This document shows, piece by piece, positions 28,243 to 36,951 of a DNA stretch of 64,000 nt (position 1 is the first letter of the stretch; each line of letters starts with the position of its first letter). The notes beneath the pieces were generated by a model that had not been told where the DNA came from, ran no database searches, and saw nothing but the letters and a program-made list of their open reading frames with translations. The stretch is from Seohaeicola zhoushanensis (lineage in GTDB: Bacteria > Pseudomonadota > Alphaproteobacteria > Rhodobacterales > Rhodobacteraceae), in NCBI RefSeq assembly GCF_014656415.1, contig NZ_BNCJ01000011.1, positions 89,340-153,339 of the forward strand, in the 5' to 3' direction. A program made the position numbers and the translations under genes.

Positions 28243-28665
28243 ATGGACAGCAGCGATAGCCCAATAAACAACTTCGTTTCCTACGCCCTGGCCGCCGCGC
28301 ACAGAAGAATCAGCAATTCTCTGAGCGCCCGCCTGCGCAAGCACGGCATCCAGATCGAAGCCTGGCGCCTCCTCGAAACGCTCGGGTCCGGCCGCCACCT
28401 CACGATGGGCGAACTGGCCGAGATCGTGCTGATGAACCCGCCGACCCTTACCAAACTGGTCGACCGCATGGTGTCCGATGGCCTGGTCCACCGCCAAGTC
28501 TCGCAAAGCGATCACCGCAAGGTCAACGTCCTGCCCACCGCGCTCGGCCGCAAGCGCATGATGCAGATCCGCCGTGAGATCGAGGACGAAGACGCCGCCA
28601 TCCTCAGCCAGCTCGGCCAGGACGACTCGGCGGAGCTGATCCGTATTCTGCGCGGGATCGCCTGA
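28243..28665 (+). CDS. MarR-family transcriptional regulator
   Basis: A 140-residue winged-helix regulator. The recognition-helix region is MGELAEIVLMNPPTLTKLVDRM, followed by the wing VHRQVSQSDHRKVNVLPTALGR. It is divergent from the AmiC-like and flotillin/transporter genes and is therefore the most likely local regulator of the amide module. MarR proteins often respond to small carboxylates or acyl-CoAs. Here the ligand could be the acid or CoA ester made by the pathway, or the signal could pass through the AmiC-like protein; both are inference. Confidence 0.92.
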   Translation: MDSSDSPINNFVSYALAAAHRRISNSLSARLRKHGIQIEAWRLLETLGSGRHLTMGELAEIVLMNPPTLTKLVDRMVSDGLVHRQVSQSDHRKVNVLPTALGRKRMMQIRREIEDEDAAILSQLGQDDSAELIRILRGIA

Positions 28666-28682
28666 ACCGGCAGCGGCCCCAG

Positions 28683-30419
28683 CTATTCGGGAATGCCGGC
28701 CTTCGCCATCATGCTGTAATAGGCGTCGTAGATGCCCGGCTTGGTGATACTGATCCGCGACCGCATCCTGCGGAACAGCGAGACGCTGAAATCCGGCTCC
28801 CGGCTCATGTGCTGCTGCGCCAGTTCCCGCGCGCGCTCGGCATTGCCCATCGCCATCTCGGCGACGATCTCGTTCAGGCGGAAGATCGAGACCGAGTTAT
28901 GGAAAGCCCTGACCCGGTCGACGCAATCGCGCAGCGCCGGCCAGTTGTGCTCGGCAATATGGGCAAGACTGATGCCCAGGTGCACGCGATACCCCAACGG
29001 ATCAGCCGGGTTTAGCCGCAACGCTTCCTCGGCATGGGCCAGCGCGGTTGGCGCATCCCCCATCAGGCCATGCACGATGCAACTCGATCCCCAGGCCGAA
29101 ACGCAGTTCGGGCAGGCCTCGATTGCCTGTGCGATCAGCGACCGGCCGTATTCATGGTCGCGCGACAGGAAGGCGAGGATATAGCCGGCGTAGGCCTGTG
29201 CCTCGATATCGGGATCGGCCGCAGCCAGCGTCTCGCGTGCCATCCGGACAGCAAAGTCGAAGCGTTCCTCGGTCGGCCGCGTGTCGGGATCCCAGAGCAG
29301 GGTTCGGATCCAGCCCCGCAGCGCTTTCGCCAGAGGATAGTCCGACGCCATTTCCAGCGCCCGCGTCAGATGGTCGTCCGCCGATCTGAAGTCGAACTTG
29401 TAGATTGCCGACTGCGCACGCATGAAATGCTCGTAGGCGTCAAGGCTGTCGGGCCGGCCGAGCGCCGCCCGCCCAATCTCCGACTGACGGATCGCCGGCG
29501 CGATTGCCCCGACAACCGCTTCGGTGATCCTGTCCTGTAGGTCGAACACATCTTCGATCACACCGTCATAGCGGTTCGCCCAGACGTGCGCGCCGGTCTC
29601 TGCGTCGATCAATTGGCCGGTGACGCGCAGACGGTTACCCGCCTTGCGGATCGATCCTTCCAGCACGTAGCGTACCCCAAGCTCGCGCCCGACGCGGCGA
29701 ATGTCGACCGACAACCCCTTGTAGGCGAACGAGGAGTTCCGGGCGATCACGAAGATCCACGGCACCCGCGACAACCCCGTGATGATATCCTCGGTGATCC
29801 CGTCCGCTAAGAAATCCTGCTCGGCATCTGAGGACAGGTTGTCGAAAGCAAGTACCGCAACCGAGGGTTTCCGGGGATGCACCGGCGCACTCACACTCAC
29901 CGACATGGTCGCGATACGCAGCGCAAAAGCCCGCACTGGCCGCGTGATGTTCTTCAGCTCTTGCGGGCCGAGATCACGAAAGGCAAGATCGACCTTCCCG
30001 GCGATATCCTCGTGCACCCGGCCCGAGATGACCACGCCACCCGGCTCCGCGATGCTCTCCAGCCGGGCGGCGATATTGACGCCATCGCCGAGGATGTCGT
30101 CGCCATCCACCACGACGTCGCCGACATGAACGCCCATCCTGAACCGCAGCTCGGGGCTATCTCCGCGAGCGGCATTCCTCTCGGCAAGGTGCTTCTGCAT
30201 CGTCTCGGCGCAGGCTACCGCGTCGACCACAGAGCGGAACTCGGCAAGGAAGCCGTCCCCCATTGTCTTGACGATCCGGCCGCCGTTCAGGTTGATGATC
30301 GGCTCGAGCGCGCTCATGTGCCCCTTGAGCGCGCGCAGCGTACCCTGCTCGTCCGCGCCGGCAAGGGCGCTGTAGCCTGCAACGTCGGCGGCAAGAATGG
30401 CGGCAAGGCGTCGGTCCAT
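28683..30419 (-). CDS. Class III adenylate/guanylate cyclase with TolB-like and TPR-like regions
   Basis: A 578-residue signalling enzyme. The cyclase domain is N-terminal (about 1-170): the metal Asp residues are in LAADVAGYS and TMGDGFLAEF, the base-selecting Lys in GGRIVKTMGDG, and the transition-state Asn/Arg in VNIAARLES. From about 185 comes the TolB/FlgO-like segment PSVAVLAFDNLSSDAEQDFL, often joined to such cyclases in alphaproteobacteria, then TPR-like helices. No membrane helix is evident. All catalytic residues appear intact. It converges on marR with a 17-base gap. Its input signal is unknown. Confidence 0.9.
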   Translation of the reverse strand: MDRRLAAILAADVAGYSALAGADEQGTLRALKGHMSALEPIINLNGGRIVKTMGDGFLAEFRSVVDAVACAETMQKHLAERNAARGDSPELRFRMGVHVGDVVVDGDDILGDGVNIAARLESIAEPGGVVISGRVHEDIAGKVDLAFRDLGPQELKNITRPVRAFALRIATMSVSVSAPVHPRKPSVAVLAFDNLSSDAEQDFLADGITEDIITGLSRVPWIFVIARNSSFAYKGLSVDIRRVGRELGVRYVLEGSIRKAGNRLRVTGQLIDAETGAHVWANRYDGVIEDVFDLQDRITEAVVGAIAPAIRQSEIGRAALGRPDSLDAYEHFMRAQSAIYKFDFRSADDHLTRALEMASDYPLAKALRGWIRTLLWDPDTRPTEERFDFAVRMARETLAAADPDIEAQAYAGYILAFLSRDHEYGRSLIAQAIEACPNCVSAWGSSCIVHGLMGDAPTALAHAEEALRLNPADPLGYRVHLGISLAHIAEHNWPALRDCVDRVRAFHNSVSIFRLNEIVAEMAMGNAERARELAQQHMSREPDFSVSLFRRMRSRISITKPGIYDAYYSMMAKAGIPE

Positions 30420-30543
30420 TCGGGATGACCTCGAAAGGGTTCGGCTTCACTCCATCTGAAAACCAAGAATGCCGTAGTGCAAGATTTTTGCGAGCATCGA
30501 GATCCGCGCCCGTATGCACGACACAAACAACGCCCAGCCAAAA

Positions 30544-31152
30544 TCAGGCGTTGCACGCCCCCTGGAACGCGATGCGATAGAAACGGTCGGCCATTTCCTC
30601 GGGCCCTGCCCCCGAAGGCAACCGCCATTCCAGCGTCCAGTTCAGCATTCCGATGATGGCAAAGCGCAGTGTCAGCAGGTCCACGTCCGCCGCGATATCG
30701 CCGGCCGCCTGCGCCGCTTCCAGCAACCCCGCCCAGACCGCGTCATAACTGCGCCGGGTCCGTCGCAGGCGTCGCCGCATGTCGTCTGGCACATGCGAGA
30801 AGCAGCGGATATGGGCCGAGGCATAGTCGCTGCGGTCATGCAGCGTGCGCAGGTGCACCTCCATCGCCACCCGAACCCGGTCAAGCGGCGCCGCATCGAA
30901 CATCGCGTCGAGCGCCTTCTGCACCGCGCTTTCGACCCGGTTCACCCCTTCGGTGAGGATCTCCTCGACCAGCGCGTCCTTGCTCTCGAAATGGTAATAG
31001 AGTGATCCCGCCTTCATATCGCAGGCCTGGGCAATGTCGCGCAGCGAGGTCGTGCCATAGCCCTGCCTGACCAGCAGGCTCGCCGTCCGATCCAGGATCA
31101 TGCGGCGTGAGACGTCCCTCAGCTTCTCGTCCGCGCGACGGATGGCAGGCAT
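30544..31152 (-). CDS. TetR-family transcriptional regulator
   Basis: A 202-residue regulator. The N-terminal helix-turn-helix is clear (YGTTSLRDIAQACDMKAGSLYYHFESKDALVEEI region, residues about 32-65). A divergent C-terminal ligand domain follows. The ATG at 31152 is preceded by AAAGGAGG, which decides the start over an upstream open frame. It is transcribed away from the next TetR gene across 282 bases and may share control of that gap. The FadR/PsrA-like TetR proteins in fatty-acid and branched-acid pathways are the nearest functional analogy. Confidence 0.92.
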   Translation of the reverse strand: MPAIRRADEKLRDVSRRMILDRTASLLVRQGYGTTSLRDIAQACDMKAGSLYYHFESKDALVEEILTEGVNRVESAVQKALDAMFDAAPLDRVRVAMEVHLRTLHDRSDYASAHIRCFSHVPDDMRRRLRRTRRSYDAVWAGLLEAAQAAGDIAADVDLLTLRFAIIGMLNWTLEWRLPSGAGPEEMADRFYRIAFQGACNA

Positions 31153-31350
31153 CTCCGGTCCTCCTTTGACCTGTCCCGTGCATAGGACGAACCGACCGCC
31201 CGGAGCAAGAGTACCCACCGGATGCGACCGTGATTCGAGCGCTCTCCGCTCGTCTGCACGAAAAGTAAAATTGCGACTGTTAGATTTTTCTGCACCGCGG
31301 AGACGCGCAATAACCAACGATTTCCAAAAGTTACCGAAGAGCCTCGCTGC

Positions 31351-31366
31351 GTGACCGCATGGTCAC
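31351..31366. promoter_or_regulatory. GTGACC-N4-GGTCAC palindrome, candidate TetR operator
   Basis: A perfect 6-bp inverted repeat with a 4-base spacer lies in the gap between the two divergent tetR genes, 68 bases before the second one. A further TAAC-AGTC-GTTA element is at 31401-31412, and its core TAACAGTCG also occurs inverted at 31274-31282. Size and position fit TetR-type operators. Which of the two regulators binds which site cannot be told. Confidence 0.5.
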
Positions 31367-31434
31367 ATTTGTGATTGACTGGAAATGAGGCGAAAAATTA
31401 TAACAGTCGTTAGATAGAAAATGAGGCACGCCAC

Positions 31435-32124
31435 GTGTGGAACGACGCCATCCCCGACCGGACCGCGCAGCAGGCGATGAAGCGCAAGGCGATCCTGCGC
31501 GCCGCGGCGATGGTCTTCACCCGTCAGGGCAGCCACGGCGCCACGCTCGAAGATGTCGCCATCAGCCTCGGCGTCTCCAAGGCGGCGCTCTACCGTTACG
31601 TGTTGAACAAGAACGAGTTGGTGCTCGCCTGCCAGGAAGAGGCCCTCGACATTGCCGACAAGGCGCTGACCCAGGGCGAAAAGGAAGGCCTCAACGCCCT
31701 CGACAAGATCCGCATAGGGCTGACCAACTACCTCATCGAGATGATTGCCGAACTCGGCGTCCCGGCGCTGATCCTCGAGGACAACGCCCTGCACGGCGCC
31801 GAGGCCGAACAGACCTATGAAAAGCGCGACGCCTACGAGATGCGAATGCGCCGGCTGGTGCGCGATGGGATCGCCGACGGCTCCATCGTCGCCACCGAGC
31901 CGAAGATCGCCGTCTTCATGCTGCTGGGATCGATCCACTGGGTCTCCAAGTGGTACCGCCCCGAAGGCAACTGGACTCCCGAGATGGTGGCACACGCCAT
32001 CGTCGAAATCGCCACCCGCGCGCTAGATGCGCGTCCGGCCCCCACCCTCACCACCCGACTGGAAGACATCGCCCGGCCCGCGCAGGCGCCGCTTTCATAC
32101 CTGAAGGAAGACCATGCACTTTGA
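31435..32124 (+). CDS. TetR-family regulator heading the acyl-CoA operon
   Basis: A 229-residue regulator that starts at GTG 31435, or possibly at ATG 31477. The DNA-binding region is GATLEDVAISLGVSKAALYRYVLNKNELV written in two parts: GATLEDVAISLGVSKAAL, then YRYVLNKNELV. Its 3' end overlaps the acyl-CoA dehydrogenase gene by 11 bases, so the regulator is translated in the same message as the pathway it probably controls. Such autoregulated, operon-leading TetR genes usually respond to an acyl-CoA intermediate. Confidence 0.9.
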   Translation: MWNDAIPDRTAQQAMKRKAILRAAAMVFTRQGSHGATLEDVAISLGVSKAALYRYVLNKNELVLACQEEALDIADKALTQGEKEGLNALDKIRIGLTNYLIEMIAELGVPALILEDNALHGAEAEQTYEKRDAYEMRMRRLVRDGIADGSIVATEPKIAVFMLLGSIHWVSKWYRPEGNWTPEMVAHAIVEIATRALDARPAPTLTTRLEDIARPAQAPLSYLKEDHAL

Positions 32125-33277
32125 TCTGACCCCCGAGCAGAAAGAGCTCCAGCAGACCATTCACGCCTTCGCCCAGGCCGAAATCGCACCGCGGGCCGAG
32201 GAACTCGATCGCAAGGGCCAGTTCCCGGTCGAGCTGTTCCAGCGCGTTGGCGAGATGGGGGTCATGTCGATCCCCTTCCCCGAGGAACTCGGCGGCATGG
32301 GCCTCGGCGTTTTCGAGGCCGTGCTGGCTATCGAGGAACTCGCCCGCGCCGACCAATCCATCGCCGTCTCCACGATGGTCTCGATGGCGACCGGCCTCAC
32401 CGTCGCCCGCTTTGGCACCGAGGAACAGAAGCAGAAGTGGCTGCCCGAGATCATTTCGGGGCAGAAGATCTGTTCCATCGCGGGCACCGAACCCGATGCC
32501 GGCTCGGACACCGGCGGCTTTACCACCCGCGCGACGCAACTGGGCAACGGGCAATGGTCGCTGAGCGGCGAAAAGGCCTTCATCACCAATGCCGGCACGC
32601 CGATCTCGCTGTTCACGCTGATCCTGGCGATTTCCTCGCCGAAGGAGGAGGAACGCAAGAAGTTCACCCTCTTCCTCACGCCGAACGACGCGCCCGGTTA
32701 CACCCGCGGCTCCGGCTACAACAAGATGGGCTGGAAAAGCACCGACACCCGCCAGCTCTACCTCGACGACTGCCAGCTGGGCGAAGACGCGGTGGTCGGC
32801 ACGCTGCACGGCGGACGGCACCTGCTGCACAAGGGCTACCAGGCCGCGCGGCTCTGGCTCTCGGCCTGTTCGCTGGGCCTGGCGCAGGCCAGCCTCGACC
32901 ATGCCATCGCCTATGCCAAGGAACGCCAAGCCTTCGGCGCGCCGCTGGGCAACCGGCAGCTGATCCAGCAGTTGATCGCCCAGATGGCGCTGAAGGTCGA
33001 TACCGCGCGCCTTCTCACCTATCGCGCCGCCTGGCAGGTCGACCAGGGAATCGACGACCTGGGCGCGCTGTCGATGGCCAAGCTGGGCGCCACCGAGATC
33101 GGCACCGAGGTCGCCAACATGGCGGTCCAGGTCCACGGCGGCTGGGGCTTCATGGATGACTGCCCGCCCTCGCGTTACCTGCGCGACAACCGCATTTGCA
33201 CCATTGGCGACGGGTCGAGTCAGATCCAGACCATGCTGATCGCACGGGCCTGCGGGCTCGATGTCGACTTCACCTGA
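32114..33277 (+). CDS. Acyl-CoA dehydrogenase with Asp at the usual catalytic-Glu position
   Basis: A FAD-dependent acyl-CoA dehydrogenase of 387 residues: DLTPEQKELQQTIHAFAQ at the start, the FAD/substrate segment AGTEPDAGSD, and QVHGGWGFMDD near the end. The C-terminal motif reads IGDGSSQIQ where most family members have YEGTSEIQ, so Asp replaces the Glu base. At the alternative isovaleryl/long-chain position (ER) it has AR. It may use Asp, or act on an unusual substrate, as in ACAD10/11 (ADGPDEV). It opens the structural part of the operon. Confidence 0.92.
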   Translation: MHFDLTPEQKELQQTIHAFAQAEIAPRAEELDRKGQFPVELFQRVGEMGVMSIPFPEELGGMGLGVFEAVLAIEELARADQSIAVSTMVSMATGLTVARFGTEEQKQKWLPEIISGQKICSIAGTEPDAGSDTGGFTTRATQLGNGQWSLSGEKAFITNAGTPISLFTLILAISSPKEEERKKFTLFLTPNDAPGYTRGSGYNKMGWKSTDTRQLYLDDCQLGEDAVVGTLHGGRHLLHKGYQAARLWLSACSLGLAQASLDHAIAYAKERQAFGAPLGNRQLIQQLIAQMALKVDTARLLTYRAAWQVDQGIDDLGALSMAKLGATEIGTEVANMAVQVHGGWGFMDDCPPSRYLRDNRICTIGDGSSQIQTMLIARACGLDVDFT

Positions 33278-33317
33278 CGCGCCACCAAAAGCGCAAGGGA
33301 CAAGACGGGAGGAATGA

Positions 33318-34115
33318 ATGGCCGCACCTGGCGGAGCCATAATGGAGGCACGCGCCCTCGGGCTGCGGTTTGGCGCCGTCGAGGCGCTGAAGGATGTCTC
33401 GATCCGCATCGAGGCCGGCAGCGTTCACGCCCTGATCGGGCCGAACGGCGCAGGCAAGTCGAGCCTGCTGAACTGCCTGTCGGGCTTCTACCATCCCTGG
33501 ACCGGGGCGGTTCTTTTCGAGGGGCGCGACATCTCGGCCACCCGCCCGCCGGAACGTGCCCGCCTCGGCATCGCGCGCACCTTCCAGGGCATTCAGACCT
33601 ACCCCTCAATGACCGCGCGCGAGAACATCCTGACCGGTTTCCACGCTCAGATGAAAGGCGGCGTCTTCTCGGGCCTGTTCCGCCCCCGCTCCGCGATCCG
33701 GCAGGAGGAGGAATTCGCCACCCGCGCCGAGGAGATCATCGACTTTCTCGAACTCGAACAGGACCGGCACCGCACCGTGGGCGACATGTCCTACGGCCTG
33801 CGCAAGCGGGTCGACCTGGGCCGCGCGCTGGCGCTCGCCCCCAAGATCCTGGTGATGGACGAACCCATGGCCGGCATGAGCCCCGAGGAAAAGGGCGATC
33901 TTGCGCGCTTCATCCTGGATATCCGTGATCACTTCGGCATCCCCGTGGTGCTGGTCGAACATGACATGGACGTGGTGATGGACATCTCCGACCGGGTGAG
34001 CGTGCTGGAATTCGGCCATGTCATCGCAGAGGGCACCCCGACCGAAGTGCGCAGCGACGCTCGGGTCATCGCAGCCTATCTCGGCGGCGCGCCCGAGGCG
34101 GAGGCAGCCGCATGA
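33318..34115 (+). CDS. Liv-type ABC transporter ATPase (LivG-like)
   Basis: A 265-residue ATPase of the second Liv importer: Walker A GPNGAGKS, YGLRKRVDLGRAL signature region, ILVMDEPMAGMS. The family's LivG-specific interior (ISATRPPERARLGIARTFQ) is present. It overlaps the acyl-CoA synthetase gene by four bases (ATGA). The order livG, acyl-CoA synthetase, livH, livM, livK, livF ties import to CoA activation of the substrate. Confidence 0.93.
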   Translation: MAAPGGAIMEARALGLRFGAVEALKDVSIRIEAGSVHALIGPNGAGKSSLLNCLSGFYHPWTGAVLFEGRDISATRPPERARLGIARTFQGIQTYPSMTARENILTGFHAQMKGGVFSGLFRPRSAIRQEEEFATRAEEIIDFLELEQDRHRTVGDMSYGLRKRVDLGRALALAPKILVMDEPMAGMSPEEKGDLARFILDIRDHFGIPVVLVEHDMDVVMDISDRVSVLEFGHVIAEGTPTEVRSDARVIAAYLGGAPEAEAAA

Positions 34116-36052
34116 GCCGCCGCCTGACCGCCCGCCCCGTCGCCCTGGCCCGCACCGCCAAGGGCCGCACCCTGCCGCAGATGCTGCGCGACAACGCGCG
34201 CGACATGGCCGATACCGTCGCTATCCGCTCCAAGCGGGCGGGCCTCTGGCGCGCCATCACCTGGGCCGCGCTCGACACCCGCGTCCGCCGCACCGCCGCA
34301 GGCCTCGCCGCGCTCGGGCTGGGACCGGGCCAGACACTCTGCCTGATCTCCGAGAACCGCGAAGAGGCCTGGATCACAGAGATGGCGGCCATCAGCCTCG
34401 GCGCGGTCGCGGTCAGCGTCTATCCCGACGCCTCGGCCGGCGAACTGGCCTATGTGCTGGACCATTCCCGCGCGGTCATGGTGCTGACTGAGGACCAGGA
34501 GCAGGTCGACAAGTTGCTCGCCGCACCCGCGGCCGCGCCCGGCGTCCGCAAGATCCTTTTCGTCGAACCGCAGGGCCTCTGGCACTATGCCGATCCGCGC
34601 CTTGTCGACCTCGCCAGGGTTCCCAGTGACGACGGCCTGGACGAGATCGCCGCCCGGATCGAGGCCGGCAGGCAGTCTGACATCGCGGTCTATTGCTATA
34701 CCTCCGGCACCACCGGAAAGCCGAAGGCGGCGATGCTGGACCATGCCTTCATCCTCGATAACGCCTATCGCCTGATGGGTGCGCTCGGGATCGAGCCGTG
34801 CGGGCGCTATCTGTCGTATATCTCACCCGCCTGGGCGGCCGAGCAGTTCTTCGGCTTCGGCCTGCCGCTGCTTGCGCCCCTGGTCGTGCATTTCGCGGAA
34901 AAGCCCGAAACGGTGCAGGCCGACCTGCGCGAAATCGGGCCGGATTTCCTGATGTTCACGCCCCGCCAGTGGGAGATGCAGGCCTCTGACGTCGAGGCCC
35001 GCATGATGGACGCCGCCCCCTGGCGGCAACGGCTCTACCACTGGGGCCTCGCGCGCGGGCATGACCGCGCGGCGGGGCGCGGCGGCATCTGGCAAAGAGC
35101 CGTGACCTGGCCGCTGGCCGACCAGCTTGTCCTCAAGGGCGTGCGCGACCTGCTCGGCCTGACCCGCGCCAAGGCGGTACTCTCCGGCGGTTCGGGCCTC
35201 TCGGCCGAGCTCTTCGCCCGCTACCGCGCCTTCGGCGTGCCTCTGGGCAACCTCTACGGCAGTTCGGAACTCGGCCTTGTCGCCACCCACCGCAAGGGCG
35301 ACATGGACCCGGAAACCATGGGCGAGCTGATGCCCTCGGACCCAACCCTCGCGCCCCCGATCGAAGCCTGGGTGGACGAAACCGGGCAGCTGCGCCTCAA
35401 GGGCCTGGCCTTCTCGGGCTACCTCGACAACCCGCAGGCCTCGGCCGAGATGGGCGACGGCACCCAGGGCTACGAGACCGGCGATGCCGTCCGCCTCGAC
35501 GACAGCGGCGCGCTGATCTTCCTCGACCGGGCCAAGGATCTCCGCCGCCTCTCGACCGGCGCGGTCTACCCGCCGCAATTCCTCGAAAACCACCTGCGGG
35601 CGCACGCGATGGTGCGCGATGCCATCGTGATCGGCGATGCGGCACGCGACCGGGTCGTCGCGCTGGTCAATATCGACATGGAGATCGCCGGCCGCTTTGC
35701 CGAACGTCACGGCCTTGCCTTCGGCACCTTCTCGGAACTCAGCCAGCTGCCCCCGGTCCGCGCCGAGATCGCCCGCGCGGTCGCGGCGGTGAATGCCCGC
35801 GTCGACCCCGGCGCCAGAATCGCGGGCTTTGCCAACCTGCCCAAGGAACTGGACGCCGACGAGGAAGAGCTGACCCGATCACGCAAGCTGCGGCGCGGCG
35901 CGATCGAGGCAAAATACGCGGCCCTGATCGACGGGCTCTACTGCGGCGCCGACAGCGTGCCGCTCGACATCGACGTGACCTACCAGGACGGCCGCAAGAG
36001 CCGCCTCTCGGCAAGGGTCGCCATGAACCGCACCGGGGAGGCCGCGGCATGA
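34112..36052 (+). CDS. AMP-forming acyl-CoA synthetase
   Basis: A 646-residue ligase of the long-chain FadD branch. Motifs include YCYTSGTTGKPKAAMLDH, YGSSELGLVATH and FLDRAKDLRRLSTG. The C-terminal region is that of the longer family members, with no obvious extra domain. Embedded between livG and livH with ATGA overlaps at both ends, it probably makes the CoA ester of the imported acid as it enters. In the leucine/isovalerate reading that product would be isovaleryl-CoA or a related branched acyl-CoA. Confidence 0.93.
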   Translation: MSRRLTARPVALARTAKGRTLPQMLRDNARDMADTVAIRSKRAGLWRAITWAALDTRVRRTAAGLAALGLGPGQTLCLISENREEAWITEMAAISLGAVAVSVYPDASAGELAYVLDHSRAVMVLTEDQEQVDKLLAAPAAAPGVRKILFVEPQGLWHYADPRLVDLARVPSDDGLDEIAARIEAGRQSDIAVYCYTSGTTGKPKAAMLDHAFILDNAYRLMGALGIEPCGRYLSYISPAWAAEQFFGFGLPLLAPLVVHFAEKPETVQADLREIGPDFLMFTPRQWEMQASDVEARMMDAAPWRQRLYHWGLARGHDRAAGRGGIWQRAVTWPLADQLVLKGVRDLLGLTRAKAVLSGGSGLSAELFARYRAFGVPLGNLYGSSELGLVATHRKGDMDPETMGELMPSDPTLAPPIEAWVDETGQLRLKGLAFSGYLDNPQASAEMGDGTQGYETGDAVRLDDSGALIFLDRAKDLRRLSTGAVYPPQFLENHLRAHAMVRDAIVIGDAARDRVVALVNIDMEIAGRFAERHGLAFGTFSELSQLPPVRAEIARAVAAVNARVDPGARIAGFANLPKELDADEEELTRSRKLRRGAIEAKYAALIDGLYCGADSVPLDIDVTYQDGRKSRLSARVAMNRTGEAAA

Positions 36053-36948
36053 TAAACCTGATCCAGATCCTGATCGAAGGCGCGCTGGTGGGCCTGGTCT
36101 ACGGCCTCGTCGCTATTTCCTTCGTGGTGATCTACCGTGCCTCGAAAATCATCAACCTTGCCCAGGGCGAGGTGGTGGTGGTCGGCGCCTTCCTGCTCTG
36201 GACCTTTACCGCAGGGGCCGCCGCCGCCGGTTATCCGATCCCACTGGCGCTCGGGCTGCTGCTGACCTTCGCGGGCTGCGTCGCCTTCGGCTGGACGGTC
36301 GAGCGCACCATCTTCCGCCCGCTGATCGGCCAGTCGGCCTTCACCATCTTCATGGCCGGGGTCGCGCTGCTGATTCTGCTGCGCGGTCTGACCCAGCTGA
36401 TCTGGGGCGCGCAGTCGCGCTCGATGCCGGTGATCCTGCCCGAGGGGGCGCTCCAGCTCGGCCCCTTCCTGCTGAACACCCGCCTGCTGATCGGCGCGGT
36501 CTTCACCGTGGTTCTGACGATTGCCCTGCACGCCTTCTTCACCCGTTCCCGCCTGGGGCTGCGGCTTGCGGCGGTGGCCGAGGACCATACCACCGCGCAT
36601 TCGCTGGGCGTCTCGGTCCGTCAGGCCATCGCGGTGGCCTGGATCCTGGGCACCATGGTCGCCACGGCGGCGGCGGTGGTGCTGCTCTCGGGCTCGATCC
36701 TCTCGCTCGAAGTCGCCGTCATCGGCTTCAAGGCCCTGCCCGTGGCCTTGCTCGGCGGGTTGGAGAGCATCCGCGGCGCGCCGCTTGCCGGCCTCATCAT
36801 CGGCATCTTCGAGGCGCTGGCCTCGGCCTATCTCGACCCGCTCACCAACGGCGCCGCCTCGGGCCTGCTGCCCTATGCCGCCATGATCGCCGTCCTCCTC
36901 ATCCGCCCCTACGGCCTGTTCGGCTGGCGCAGAATCGAAAGGCTCTGA
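36049..36948 (+). CDS. Liv-type ABC transporter permease (LivH-like)
   Basis: An inner-membrane permease of 299 residues. The N-terminal hallmark IYRASKIINLAQGEVVVVGAF is present, with about eight hydrophobic segments, and the cytoplasmic loop AEDHTTAHSLGVSVRQAI. It overlaps the synthetase gene by four bases and precedes livM by three. It is longer at the loop than the LivH at 23046 and clearly a different paralogue. Confidence 0.93.
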   Translation: MINLIQILIEGALVGLVYGLVAISFVVIYRASKIINLAQGEVVVVGAFLLWTFTAGAAAAGYPIPLALGLLLTFAGCVAFGWTVERTIFRPLIGQSAFTIFMAGVALLILLRGLTQLIWGAQSRSMPVILPEGALQLGPFLLNTRLLIGAVFTVVLTIALHAFFTRSRLGLRLAAVAEDHTTAHSLGVSVRQAIAVAWILGTMVATAAAVVLLSGSILSLEVAVIGFKALPVALLGGLESIRGAPLAGLIIGIFEALASAYLDPLTNGAASGLLPYAAMIAVLLIRPYGLFGWRRIERL

Positions 36949-36951
36949 TCG

